From assembly GCA_017347465.1 (NCBI GenBank), contig AP021858.1, forward strand, positions 372,001 through 436,000: a stretch of 64,000 nucleotides of DNA. Reading direction: 5' to 3'. Below, one piece after another: positions 31,999 through 41,131 of this stretch. The position numbers were made by a program, and so were the translations under genes. Under the pieces are notes generated by a model that was not told where the DNA came from, made no database searches, and was given only the letters and a program-made list of their open reading frames with translations. Origin of the DNA: Candidatus Nitrosymbiomonas proteolyticus (GTDB lineage Bacteria; Armatimonadota; Fimbriimonadia; Fimbriimonadales; Fimbriimonadaceae). Within the stretch, counting starts at the first letter, position 1. The number at the start of each line of letters is the position of its first letter.

Positions 31999-33309
31999 CT
32001 ACGCTTCGCCGTTCGCTTGGGCGCGGACCGACTGCGAGAGCTGAATCGAAAGGCGCGTGATGCGGTTCCTCGCCATGTTTTCGATTCGCATCACCCCAAG
32101 CGGGGTGTCCACCGTATCGCCCAGCCGGGGCACGCGTTCGAGCGAGTTCACCATCAGGGTCGCAAGCGTCTCCGTACCCGGTTCTTCCTCCAACTCGATT
32201 CCCAGCTTCTCGACGATCTCATCGAATCTCACTTCAGCGCGCGCGGAAATCCGCCCCCCTGGGAGCAACCGGATCGCCTCCTGCTCAGATTCGAGGCTGT
32301 CCTCCAGTTCCCCGAACACTTCTTCGACGATGTCTTCCAGCGTGATGAGCCCGCTCGTGCCGCCGTACTCGTCCGCAACGATGAGAATCTGTGTCCTCTC
32401 CTCGCGCATGATGCCGATCGCTTTGTCGAGCGTGAGAGTTTCAGGAACCATGACCGCAGGACGGGCGATTCTCTCGAGTGAAAAGTCAGGGAGGTCCAAC
32501 TGACGCACTACGTCGTGCAAATACACGATACCGACGACCTCGTCCACGTCGTTACGGCACACCGGGAAGCGGCTGTGCGGAATCCGCCGCACCTCGGCGA
32601 GCACCTTATCCTTGGGCGTATCCACGTCCACCCACTGAATGTCGAGCCGGTGAACCATGATGTCCGCGGCGTCCAGACGGTCGAGACGTAGCGCCTTGGC
32701 GACCATCCCAGCGTGAAGGACTTCGATCGCGCCTTCTTCATGCTGGGAGCGCAGAAGCAGCAGCAGTTCCTCGCGAGTGAGATGGTTCTTGGTCTCCTCG
32801 TCGATCCTAACCCCAAACAGGCGCAGCAACAAAGTACCCGTCGAGCGAAAAACGAAAATCACCGGCTTGAGAATCGTCACAACGACTCGCAAGGGACCGA
32901 TCACTGCCAGAGCGACCCTTTCAGAGGCGCGCAAGGTTAGATACTTCGGCAACAGTTCGCCAACGACGACGATCACGTAGGTGACGAGAAGGAATGCCAG
33001 AGCGAAGCTGAATCTGCGGTCGACTCCCGCTCCAAACCAGTTCCGAAGAAGCGCGGTCAGATAGGGTTCCGTGATCGAACCCGCGCCGACTCCGCACATC
33101 GTGATCGCGATTTGAATTCCGGCTACGTAGTCGTGGATGCGGTCGAGAGCCTGGACCACCATCGCCGCCCAGCGGTTGCCCCGTCTGCTGAGCGCCTGCA
33201 TGTGGCTCTTCCGGCAGCCGACGAGAGAGTACTCGGCAGCCACAAAGAACATATTGGCGAGCACCAGACCTATGCTGGCCAGCAGGGACGCTAAGTCCGA
33301 AGCTTCCAT
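31999..33309 (-). CDS. CNNM/CorC (HlyC) family transporter-like protein
   Basis: A 436-residue membrane protein with the three standard parts: a DUF21/CNNM transmembrane domain (about 1-190; MFFVAAEYSLVGCRKS, GVGAGSITEPYL, VVGELLPKYLTLR), a CBS pair (about 200-330) and a C-terminal CorC_HlyC domain (EYGGTSGLITLEDIVEEVFGE lies at the end of the CBS pair). The family exports or senses Mg2+ or other divalent cations. TACAAT at 33319-33324 ends nine bases before the ATG. Confidence 0.9.
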   Translation of the reverse strand: MEASDLASLLASIGLVLANMFFVAAEYSLVGCRKSHMQALSRRGNRWAAMVVQALDRIHDYVAGIQIAITMCGVGAGSITEPYLTALLRNWFGAGVDRRFSFALAFLLVTYVIVVVGELLPKYLTLRASERVALAVIGPLRVVVTILKPVIFVFRSTGTLLLRLFGVRIDEETKNHLTREELLLLLRSQHEEGAIEVLHAGMVAKALRLDRLDAADIMVHRLDIQWVDVDTPKDKVLAEVRRIPHSRFPVCRNDVDEVVGIVYLHDVVRQLDLPDFSLERIARPAVMVPETLTLDKAIGIMREERTQILIVADEYGGTSGLITLEDIVEEVFGELEDSLESEQEAIRLLPGGRISARAEVRFDEIVEKLGIELEEEPGTETLATLMVNSLERVPRLGDTVDTPLGVMRIENMARNRITRLSIQLSQSVRAQANGEA

Positions 33310-33318
33310 TCAAGTGCC

Positions 33319-33341
33319 ATTGTAACCAATCGCCCCATAAT
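33319..33341. promoter_or_regulatory. Divergent -10 elements
   Basis: On the minus strand TACAAT (33319-33324) serves the CNNM gene; on the plus strand CATAAT (33336-33341) ends six bases before the ATG at 33348. The whole gap between the starts is 38 bases. Confidence 0.45.
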
Positions 33342-33347
33342 CACGAG

Positions 33348-34265
33348 ATGTTGAAGCCTGGCGTATACCCCGCAGCCGTGACCCCATTTGGCCTGAAGGG
33401 CGAGGTGGATGGCGCCTCGTTGGCGAAGCTGCTGGCCTACTTCGAAAGCGCCGGATGCCAGGGGTGCGCTGTAGGGGGAAGCAACGGCGAAGGGTACTCG
33501 CTGATCGCGCGGGAAAAGAAAGAATTGCTTGAGTCTCAGGCGGCAGCCTGGCGAAATCTGAAGCCGATCCTTGGCGTCGCGACGTCTTCCATCGAGGAAT
33601 GCGCGTGGCTCTGCCGACGAGCCGAGGAGTTAGGGGCCGTTCCTCTCGTGATGGCGCCCGGATACTATCCCCATGCGACGGAAGAGTTGCTGCATCGGTG
33701 GTTCCTGTCGGTGCTCGATCGCTCGACGTTCCCCCTGCTTCTTTACAATTTCCCGCAACGGGCCGGTGCGGAGATCTCTCCCCAACTCCTGAAGTCACTC
33801 ACCCACCACCCCAACCTGCTTGGGATCAAGGACAGTTCAGGGCGGGCCGATAACCTCGGCGAGTTTCGGGAGGTCCTTACGAGTCCTGAGCACAGGCTGT
33901 TCGTGGGGGATGAAACCCTCCTTGGGGACGCCCTTGCCGCCGGATGGCACGGGACAATCAGCGGAGCGGCCAACGTGATCCCTGAGTGGCTTTCGAGCGT
34001 GGTGAGCGAGTACTTCGAGGGTAGCCGCCCGTCCGCGCTTGCGAAGTTCGAATACGTCCTGCCCTGCATCCAAGCGATCCGAAAAGCGCCGCAACCGGGC
34101 TGCCACAAGGCGATTCTGAAGGCGCGAGGAATTCTCGAGCACTCCTCCATGCGGCCGCCCCTAACCGAGCCAAGCCAAGAGGAGATCGACCGTGTTGAGG
34201 CAGCCGTGCGAGCCCTCGAAGGCAAAGAGCCCGTTTCTGTGCCCCGTCCGCCGGATTCGCCATAA
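33348..34265 (+). CDS. DapA-family Schiff-base lyase (aldolase), substrate uncertain
   Basis: A 305-residue TIM barrel of the dihydrodipicolinate synthase / N-acetylneuraminate lyase superfamily. The Schiff-base lysine is K161 (GIKDSSG) and the catalytic Tyr is Y133 (LLYNFPQR). The substrate loop is GGSNGEG (43-49) rather than the GTTGE of DapA, and resembles the GSNGE of 4-hydroxy-2-oxoglutarate aldolases, so it may not be DapA. The gene starts a run ending in fabI, an FTCD-like gene and purK, but fabI has its own -10. Confidence 0.8.
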   Translation: MLKPGVYPAAVTPFGLKGEVDGASLAKLLAYFESAGCQGCAVGGSNGEGYSLIAREKKELLESQAAAWRNLKPILGVATSSIEECAWLCRRAEELGAVPLVMAPGYYPHATEELLHRWFLSVLDRSTFPLLLYNFPQRAGAEISPQLLKSLTHHPNLLGIKDSSGRADNLGEFREVLTSPEHRLFVGDETLLGDALAAGWHGTISGAANVIPEWLSSVVSEYFEGSRPSALAKFEYVLPCIQAIRKAPQPGCHKAILKARGILEHSSMRPPLTEPSQEEIDRVEAAVRALEGKEPVSVPRPPDSP

Positions 34266-34266
34266 T
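34261..34266 (+). promoter_or_regulatory. Possible -10 element (CATAAT) for fabI
   Basis: CATAAT overlaps the end of the upstream lyase gene and ends six bases before the fabI ATG at 34273, the same geometry as the lyase gene's own CATAAT. Confidence 0.45.
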
Positions 34267-34272
34267 CGGTCC

Positions 34273-35037
34273 ATGCTACTCAAGGGCAAGAAAGGGCTCG
34301 TGCTCAGCGTAACCAACGACCGCAGCATCGGCTGGGCAATTGCCGATGCCGCTGCCAGCGAGGGCGCTGAGGTGGGTGTGGGGGCGCAGAACGACCGCAT
34401 GATGGAGCGCGTCGAGCCCCTTCTCGAAGGTCGATCCAACCTCAAGCCGTTCATGGTGGACTTCCAGTTCGACGACCAGATGGAGGCGCTCCGGGATTCG
34501 GTCGCCGCAGCCTATGGCAAGATCGACTTCCTCGTACACTCGGCGGCCTTTGCGAAGAAGGAGGACCTTTCGGGCAGGTTTCTCGACACCTCGCGCGACG
34601 GGTTCGCGACCGCGCTCGACGTCTCCTGTTACTCGTTGGTGAAGCTGTGTCAAGTGCTGGAAGGGGTGATCGCCGACGACGCCAGCGTGGTCACGATCAG
34701 CTACTTGGGCTCGCAGCGCGTCGTGGGCAACTACAATGTGATGGGCGTGGCTAAGGCCGCTCTCGAAGCTTCGGCGCGGTACCTGTCGGTCGATTTGGGA
34801 GTTCGGGGGATTCGCGTCAACGTCCTTTCGCCGGGACCTATCAACACCGTCGCCGCGCGCGGGGTTCGGGGACTGCTCGACATGATCGGCCATGTTCAAG
34901 AACGCGCGCCCCTCAAGCGGGAATTCGGCCAAAGAGAGGTGGCGCAATCCGCGCTCTACCTGTTGAGCGACTTGAGCGTAGGGGTCACGGGTCAAATCCT
35001 CTATATCGACAGTGGGTACAACATCGTCGGTCTTTGA
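34273..35037 (+). CDS. fabI: Enoyl-[acyl-carrier-protein] reductase (NADH)
   Basis: A 254-residue short-chain dehydrogenase that performs the last step of fatty-acid elongation. Motifs: VTNDRSIGWAIADAAASEGA, LVHSAAFA, and the active-site SYLGSQRVVGNYNVMGVAKA carrying the Tyr-x6-Lys pair, followed by VLSPGPINTVAARG. The ATG at 34273 gives the family N-terminus; the frame extends into the upstream gene without homology. It is followed after nine bases (AGGAGG) by the FTCD-like gene. Confidence 0.96.
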   Translation: MLLKGKKGLVLSVTNDRSIGWAIADAAASEGAEVGVGAQNDRMMERVEPLLEGRSNLKPFMVDFQFDDQMEALRDSVAAAYGKIDFLVHSAAFAKKEDLSGRFLDTSRDGFATALDVSCYSLVKLCQVLEGVIADDASVVTISYLGSQRVVGNYNVMGVAKAALEASARYLSVDLGVRGIRVNVLSPGPINTVAARGVRGLLDMIGHVQERAPLKREFGQREVAQSALYLLSDLSVGVTGQILYIDSGYNIVGL

Positions 35038-35046
35038 GGAGGCTTC

Positions 35047-35937
35047 GTGGCGCTCCTGCTCACAATTCCTCAATGGTCGCTCGGTAGGGATCGAGTCCTG
35101 ACTTCCGCCGTCGAGGACTTAATCAGGGGTGCGAACGTGAGTTTCCATTACTGCCGATCCGATGTCGATCTCAACCGAACCGTCACGGCGTTCAGCGGCA
35201 AGCCCAACCACGTTATCGGAACCCTCTATGAACTCTGCTCTCTCTATTTCGACCGTATCGACCTCAACCGCCACGTGGGCGCATTTCCCCGAATTGGCGC
35301 GCTCGATGTTTGCCCGTTCGTCGAAGTCGGGGGAGGGGGCTGGACCGGCGGGAAGGAGGCGCTCCTTTCGGTCGCCCGCGCCTTCGGCGAACGTCTCGCG
35401 AGAACCTACGATCTGCCTGTGTTTCTGTACGAGCGGTCGGAAGGCGTGCGAAGCGAGTCCGAACTCGCGGAACTCAGGCTTGGGGGGTTTGGCGGCCTGA
35501 TGGGGAAGAAGCTCTCGTCCGATTACGGCCCCACGCAGGTTCATCCTCGCCTTGGCGTCACCTACACGGGCGTAAGGGACTTCGTGATCGCTCTCCACTT
35601 CACGTTTGCCGACGCCGACAGCCGGATCGCCAAGCGGCTCGCCGGAAGCGTCCGAAGGCTCCGTCAAGAAGGCGACGAACGGTTCCTCGGGGTCCGGGCT
35701 CTTGCAACCTACCTACCGTCCCGTAGGCGCGGGCTGGTCAGCCTTAACCTGACCTTGCCCGATCTCACTCCCGTCGATCCCATCGTGGAGTTCCTCAACC
35801 AGCAGACTCGCAAGATGTACCGCACCCCAAGCCCTGCTCACTTGGTCGGTGCCATCCGCGAACGGGACGTGCCAGGGGCCACCAAGCTCGCGATCGCGCC
35901 GGAGCAGGTCGTCTCGGAGGTGCGAACTGAAGCGTGA
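35047..35937 (+). CDS. Formiminotransferase N-domain-like protein
   Basis: A 296-residue protein starting at GTG behind AGGAGG. It matches the N-terminal (FTCD_N) and following domain of glutamate formiminotransferase: a start like IPQWSLGRD, SDVDLNRTVTAFSG, and RHVGAFPRIGALDVCPFVEV. The usual HKGEHPR stretch reads HVGAFPR here, so catalytic capacity is uncertain. Formiminotransferases link histidine breakdown to folate; no hut genes are nearby. It overlaps the probable purK start by 11 bases, which suggests a folate/purine context. Confidence 0.8.
   Translation: MALLLTIPQWSLGRDRVLTSAVEDLIRGANVSFHYCRSDVDLNRTVTAFSGKPNHVIGTLYELCSLYFDRIDLNRHVGAFPRIGALDVCPFVEVGGGGWTGGKEALLSVARAFGERLARTYDLPVFLYERSEGVRSESELAELRLGGFGGLMGKKLSSDYGPTQVHPRLGVTYTGVRDFVIALHFTFADADSRIAKRLAGSVRRLRQEGDERFLGVRALATYLPSRRRGLVSLNLTLPDLTPVDPIVEFLNQQTRKMYRTPSPAHLVGAIRERDVPGATKLAIAPEQVVSEVRTEA
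35916..35921 (+). promoter_or_regulatory. Shine-Dalgarno site that places the purK start at a CTG
   Basis: GGAGGT lies five bases upstream of an in-frame CTG (35927). No ATG, GTG or TTG in the purK frame fits the family N-terminus; the nearest is a GTG at 35849, which would add 26 unrelated residues. Confidence 0.5.
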
Positions 35938-37087
35938 CTTCGATATCGGGTTCCTCGGCGGCGGGCAACTCGCCCGGATGTCGATCCAGGCCGCCCAACG
36001 AATGGGGCTGCGGTGTCTTTCGATCGATCCTTCGCTTCAGAGTCCGTCTTCTCGCATCGCCGAGTCCTTGCAGGCCGAACTCGGCGACCCCGAAGCCCTC
36101 GTCGAGGTCTTGAGCCGGTGCCACCGCGTTACACTGGAGAATGAGTTCGTCCCGGCGACCTCGATTCAACGAGCGCTGGACGCATCCGGAGCCGACCCAG
36201 GGATTCTCACGCCGCCCCTCGATTCCTTGGCTACGGTCCAAGACAAGCTTCTTCAACGGCAGGCGCTCGCAAGGGCCGGAGTTCCGTCTCCACGGGCGCT
36301 CGCGCTGGAGGGCGACGGGTCCCAAGCCGTGCGTCAACTCGGCTTCCCAATGGTGCTCAAGGCTCGGTTTGGAGGTTACGATGGCAAAGGCACGAGGTTC
36401 GTTCGTGACTTAGAGCAGTTGGAATCGCTCCGAGCAGAATGGGGCAACGGCGGCTGGCTCGCCGAGCAGTTCGTCGAGTTTCGCCGCGAGCTCGCCGCAA
36501 TGGTCTTTATCGGCGGGCAATCTCGAGGGACCTTCCCGACGATGGAGACGATCCAAGTGAACCACGTGTGCGACCTTGTGTTCCCCTGCGACGCCGACGG
36601 GAGCGAGATCGCGCTTGCGGCAGTCGAGGCCGTAGGAGGTAAGGGACTGTTCGGGGTGGAGCTTTTCGAACTCGAAGACGGCAGCATCTTGGTCAACGAA
36701 CTAGCCCCCAGACCCCACAACACAGGGCATTACACGCTCGATTGGGGAGGCGTCAGTCAGTTCGAGCAGCATGTACGCCTGGTCATGGGGTGGCCGGCAG
36801 TAGAGCCGCTCGGCTGGGCGACCTGCATGGCAAACCTCCTCGGGATTCAACCTTCAGGCGACTACCGAAAGGGGATCGAAGCGGCGCTGAAAGACCCTGA
36901 GGTCAGAGTGCATTGGTACGAGAAGGAGCCCGCGCGGCACGGGCGCAAAATGGGTCACCTGAACGTACCGGGTCGAAGCTGGGGGTATTCCCCCCAAGAA
37001 ACCCCCTCGCTCGTGCGGCGGGCGCGGGAGGCCCGAGACCGATTCTATGAGGCGTGGGCCGAACATGCAGGCCAGCAAGTAGAATGA
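35927..37087 (+). CDS. purK: 5-(carboxyamino)imidazole ribonucleotide synthase
   Basis: A 386-residue ATP-grasp enzyme of purine synthesis that carboxylates AIR. Motifs: DIGFLGGGQLARMSIQAAQR, FPMVLKARFGGYDGKGT, AEQFVEFRRELAAMVF and NELAPRPHNTGHYT. The start is probably a CTG codon at 35927 (see the adjacent Shine-Dalgarno entry), overlapping the FTCD-like gene by 11 bases. purE, the usual partner, is not in the window. Confidence 0.93.
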   Translation: MKRDFDIGFLGGGQLARMSIQAAQRMGLRCLSIDPSLQSPSSRIAESLQAELGDPEALVEVLSRCHRVTLENEFVPATSIQRALDASGADPGILTPPLDSLATVQDKLLQRQALARAGVPSPRALALEGDGSQAVRQLGFPMVLKARFGGYDGKGTRFVRDLEQLESLRAEWGNGGWLAEQFVEFRRELAAMVFIGGQSRGTFPTMETIQVNHVCDLVFPCDADGSEIALAAVEAVGGKGLFGVELFELEDGSILVNELAPRPHNTGHYTLDWGGVSQFEQHVRLVMGWPAVEPLGWATCMANLLGIQPSGDYRKGIEAALKDPEVRVHWYEKEPARHGRKMGHLNVPGRSWGYSPQETPSLVRRAREARDRFYEAWAEHAGQQVE

Positions 37088-37111
37088 TCGAGTCCCCAGG
37101 ACGGTGAAGCC

Positions 37112-39268
37112 ATGATCGAATTCGGCATCGCACTCGGACTCCTCGCTGCGCCCCTCATGCCGGACGCGCAAGTTACAGACCTCATGAAGCCCAACGACAA
37201 GCTCCAGTATCCCGAGACTCGCCGACAGGACGTTTCGGAGATGAAATTCGGCGTTCGAGTCGAAGACCCCTACCGGTGGCTTGAGAACCCGGACGAACCC
37301 GATGTGCGGACGTGGATCGAAGCGCAAAACAAGCTCACATTCGATTACCTTGGGCGGATTCCTGAGCGGACGCCTATCAAGGACCGCTTGCGAAAGGTTT
37401 GGAACTACGAACGCTTTGGCATCCCCGAGAAGAAGGGCAGCCGCTACTTCTGGACGAAGAACGACGGGCTGCAGAACCAGTCCGTGCTGTATTGGGCAAC
37501 CTCGCTCAAAGGCACGCCGAAGGTGCTGCTCGACCCCAACAAGTTGAGCAAGGACGGAACGGTCGCCCTCTCAGCGATTTCCATCAGCCACGATGGGAAA
37601 TATCTCGCTTACGCCGTTGCGAGCGGAGGTTCGGACTGGCAAGAGTGGCGCGTCCGCCGCGTGGATACGGGCGCGGATTTGCCCGACCGGGTCCGTTGGA
37701 GCAAATTCTCAGGAGCTTCGTGGACGAAGGACAACAAGGGGTTTTATTACAGCCGCTACGACGCCCCGAAGCCGGGGCAAGAGCTCGAAGCCGTCAACTA
37801 CTTTCACAAGCTCTATTACCACAAAATCAACTCAGGACAGGAGAAGGATACGCTCATCTACGAGCGCAAGGACAAGAAGGAGTGGGGATTTGACGGGCGG
37901 GTCACCGACGACGGCCGTTACCTCCTCATCACCGTGTGGGAAGGCACCAAGCGCGAGAACCGGGTGTTCTACAAGGACCTCGGACTTCGAAGCTCGAAGG
38001 TCGTCGAACTCTTGAAAACCGCGGACGCGAGCTATGGCTTCATCGGCAACTCGGGGACGAAGTTCTGGTTTCAGACCGATCTCAAGACTCCGCGGGGCAG
38101 GGTCATCGAAATCGACATCAAGAAGCCCGAAACCAAGTACTGGAAGACGATCCTGCCCGAGGCCAAGGAGAAGCTCGAATCCGTCTCGCATGTGGGGCGA
38201 AGGCTCGTCGCACAGTACCTGAAGGACGCCCACTCAGTCGTCAAGGTCTACAGCACGGTCGGCAAGCTGGTACGAGAAGTTAAACTGCCCGTGCTCGGAT
38301 CGGCTGGCGGCTTTGGCGGCAAGTACACCGACACGACCACGTTCTTCGACTTCCAGTCGTTCGCGTTCCCTCGCGTCGTGTATTCCTACGCGATCTCGAC
38401 CGGCAAGACGGAAGTGGTCTTCCAGTCCAAGGTCGATGTGAAGCCCGCCGACTTCGAAACCAAGCAAATCTTCTACCACAGCAAGGACGGGACGCTCGTT
38501 CCGATGTTCTTGGTGTATCGCAAGGGCCTCAAGCTCGACGGGGCGAGCCCCACGCTGCTGTCGGGCTACGGCGGGTTCAACATCTCGCAGACGCCCTATT
38601 TCTCTGTGTCCCGGCTCACTTGGGTACAAATGGGCGGTGTGCTTGCGATCGCCAACATCCGCGGCGGGGGCGAATATGGCACCGCTTGGCATGACGCGGG
38701 CCGCCTGAAGAACAAGCAGAACTGCTTCGACGACTTCATCTCCGCTGCCGAATGGCTGATCGACAACCGCTACACTTCCCCCTCGAAGCTCGCCATCCAA
38801 GGTGGATCGAACGGGGGGCTGCTCGTGGGCGCTTGCGTCAACCAACGGCCCGACCTCTTCGGCGCCGCGCTGCCCGCAGTGGGAGTCATGGACATGCTCC
38901 GCTTCCACAAATGGACCATCGGGTGGGCGTGGGTCTCGGACTACGGATCGCCGGAGCGCGAGGAGGATTTCAAGGTCCTGTTCGCCTATTCGCCCTATCA
39001 CAATGTGACCAAGGGCGCCCAATACCCGGCGGTGCTGGTGACCACGGGCGACCATGACGACAGGGTCGTTCCCGCGCACAGCTTCAAGTACGCCGCCGCC
39101 ATGCAGTCGGCCCAAGCTGGGGATGCCCCCATCCTGATCCGAATCGAGACCCGCGCGGGGCACGGCGCAGGTAAGCCCACCGACAAGATCATCGACGAGG
39201 TCGCCGATACCTATGCGTTCTTGGTCAAAAACCTCGGGCTGAAGTTGCCGGCGAACTTCGGCAAGTAG
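37112..39268 (+). CDS. Prolyl oligopeptidase (S9A), probably exported
   Basis: A 718-residue serine peptidase cutting after proline in short peptides. An N-terminal signal-like segment (MIEFGIALGLLAAPLMPDA) suggests export. The propeller part (about 70-440) is followed by the alpha/beta-hydrolase with GGSNGG (S566), the Asp of GDHDDRVVP (649-650) and H684 in RAGHGAGKP, so the triad is intact. YRWLENPD near the start is the family N-terminal motif. TAGAAT at 37080-37085 lies in the end of purK. Confidence 0.93.
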   Translation: MIEFGIALGLLAAPLMPDAQVTDLMKPNDKLQYPETRRQDVSEMKFGVRVEDPYRWLENPDEPDVRTWIEAQNKLTFDYLGRIPERTPIKDRLRKVWNYERFGIPEKKGSRYFWTKNDGLQNQSVLYWATSLKGTPKVLLDPNKLSKDGTVALSAISISHDGKYLAYAVASGGSDWQEWRVRRVDTGADLPDRVRWSKFSGASWTKDNKGFYYSRYDAPKPGQELEAVNYFHKLYYHKINSGQEKDTLIYERKDKKEWGFDGRVTDDGRYLLITVWEGTKRENRVFYKDLGLRSSKVVELLKTADASYGFIGNSGTKFWFQTDLKTPRGRVIEIDIKKPETKYWKTILPEAKEKLESVSHVGRRLVAQYLKDAHSVVKVYSTVGKLVREVKLPVLGSAGGFGGKYTDTTTFFDFQSFAFPRVVYSYAISTGKTEVVFQSKVDVKPADFETKQIFYHSKDGTLVPMFLVYRKGLKLDGASPTLLSGYGGFNISQTPYFSVSRLTWVQMGGVLAIANIRGGGEYGTAWHDAGRLKNKQNCFDDFISAAEWLIDNRYTSPSKLAIQGGSNGGLLVGACVNQRPDLFGAALPAVGVMDMLRFHKWTIGWAWVSDYGSPEREEDFKVLFAYSPYHNVTKGAQYPAVLVTTGDHDDRVVPAHSFKYAAAMQSAQAGDAPILIRIETRAGHGAGKPTDKIIDEVADTYAFLVKNLGLKLPANFGK

Positions 39269-39326
39269 CGCGGCTCCGAGCGACTTTCGGCGTTCGCCCG
39301 GTCGTTTTGGCGCAAGATAGTAAGCG

Positions 39327-41060
39327 GTGTTGGCCGACCTTGCCTACCTTATCGGTGTGCTCGCCTCCTGGGCGGGATGGCTGCTTGCGGCCCGAGCGGT
39401 CGTAATGGCGCTGCAATTGGCGTTGGCCCGACCTTGGACCGATCGCAGGGCCGTTGGAGTCTCGCTGGCTTGGACGGCTAGCCTCGGAGGCGGGCTCCTC
39501 GTGCTCTCAGGGGGAGTGGCCCAGGCGGCGGGAAGGCCGCTCGGAGGGGGCGTCCCGATTCCAATCTTCTGGATCGTCGCGCCTTGGACGGCGTGGGGAG
39601 CGCTCGCCTGCGCTGCAGCCGCCATCGGGACGGCACTACGCCACTTCGCTTCTCCCCCTTCGCAAGACGACCGGTCTTGGATTCGGGTAGCCCTATTCTG
39701 GACGCTCGGCGCAGCTCTGTTTGGCGTCCTCCACATCGTTGTGGGCGGCCCCGTCGAACTGCTCCGGGGGGTTGCCCAGGTTCCCTGGATCGCGGCGGTA
39801 GGGATTCTGATCCTCTTGGTGGGCGCCACCTCCTCGATGGTGTGGTTCCAACGCCACCCGGCAGCCAAGACGTTGAAGCTGGGAGCGCAGCACCTTGCGC
39901 TGGCCGTGGGCTCCGTCGTGTTCGGCCTGCCGTTCGTATGGCTTCTCCTCACCAGCTTCAAAGAGGACGTGGACATGGCCTCGCCTGAGGGCCTTGTGTG
40001 GATTCCCAAGGTCACTCAAACCGTTCCCTATTACGATCCGGAGCGACCGCTCGTGGAAACCCAGCTCGAAGGCTTTACGGCGCGAGGCGATATCCTCCAG
40101 CGCAACCCCGACGGGTCCGCTGTAATCGACATCGCTGAGCCCTACATGCTCAGGGGCAGAACCGTCACCGCGCAGCCACCCCTCCGAATCGTCGCGCGGC
40201 AAGTCCCGCTGGCCCACCTCACTCTCGACGGCAGGAAGGCGCGGGGACGGGTCGTCCAAGAACTTGACGATGGCGGGAGGCTGGTCGAAGTGTTCGATCC
40301 GCCTGAAATGAAGGGCCGCCTCGTGCAAGCGCGCCCCGGCGAAGCGCCCGACATCCGGCAGCCCGGGCTCCGCTGGCAAAACTACTGGGAAGCGCTGCAA
40401 TACCTCCCCCCCGAGGCTAACCTCGGCCTCGCGTACCTCAACAACACACTGATCCTCGTCGTCCTCTCCGTGATCGGGACGCTCCTCAGTTCGTCGCTCG
40501 TCGCCTATGGATTCGCGAGGATTCCGTTTCCGGGACGCGAGACCCTGTTCCTCGTTCTGCTCGGGACCATGATGCTGCCAGCGGCGGTTACGATGCTTCC
40601 TAACTTTCTGATCTTTCGGTGGCTCGGATGGGTCGATACTCTTATGCCCCTTTGGGTCCCGGCGTTTTTCGCGTCGGCGTTCAACGTGTTTCTCTTCCGG
40701 CAGTTCTTTCTCGGCATACCGAAGGAACTCGAAGACGCGGCGACGCTCGACGGCTGCAATCCGCTGCGAACCTACTGGCAGGTCATGCTGCCCCAACTCA
40801 AGCCTGCCGTCGCCGTCGTGGCGATCTGGACGTTCATGGGCGCATGGAACAACTTCATGGGGCCACTGATCTTCATCAACTCCTCCGAGAAGATGCCGAT
40901 CGCCTACGCGGTGCAGCTCTATCAAGCCGACCGAGCCGCAGAACCCGGCCTCCTGATGGCGTTCGCCACAATGTCCATCGTGCCGGTCCTCGCCGTGTTC
41001 TTCTTCGCCCAGAAGTACTTCATCGAAGGGGTGTCTCTCAGCGGTCTCGGAGGACGGTAG
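39327..41060 (+). CDS. Oversized MalG-type ABC permease with a large periplasmic insert
   Basis: A 577-residue membrane protein; MalG-type sugar permeases are about 280. Residues 1-185 form four or five extra helices without homology to MalG. The permease core then starts (VVFGLPFVWLLLTSFKED), is interrupted by about 130 non-membrane residues (about 215-345), and resumes at YLNNTLILVVLSVIGTLLSS. The EAA loop is intact: ELEDAATLDGCNPLRTYWQV. The insert holds two similar segments (RGDILQRNPDGSAVID and RGRVVQELDDGGRLVE). No MalF-type partner, binding protein or sugar ATPase is adjacent. GTG 39327 is the likely start. Confidence 0.8.
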   Translation: MLADLAYLIGVLASWAGWLLAARAVVMALQLALARPWTDRRAVGVSLAWTASLGGGLLVLSGGVAQAAGRPLGGGVPIPIFWIVAPWTAWGALACAAAAIGTALRHFASPPSQDDRSWIRVALFWTLGAALFGVLHIVVGGPVELLRGVAQVPWIAAVGILILLVGATSSMVWFQRHPAAKTLKLGAQHLALAVGSVVFGLPFVWLLLTSFKEDVDMASPEGLVWIPKVTQTVPYYDPERPLVETQLEGFTARGDILQRNPDGSAVIDIAEPYMLRGRTVTAQPPLRIVARQVPLAHLTLDGRKARGRVVQELDDGGRLVEVFDPPEMKGRLVQARPGEAPDIRQPGLRWQNYWEALQYLPPEANLGLAYLNNTLILVVLSVIGTLLSSSLVAYGFARIPFPGRETLFLVLLGTMMLPAAVTMLPNFLIFRWLGWVDTLMPLWVPAFFASAFNVFLFRQFFLGIPKELEDAATLDGCNPLRTYWQVMLPQLKPAVAVVAIWTFMGAWNNFMGPLIFINSSEKMPIAYAVQLYQADRAAEPGLLMAFATMSIVPVLAVFFFAQKYFIEGVSLSGLGGR

Positions 41061-41131
41061 CGGCTCTCGACCTTGCGTCCGGTCCCATGTTCGGACGCTT
41101 GAATACGGGTACAACCAAACCTCGCCGGCCC

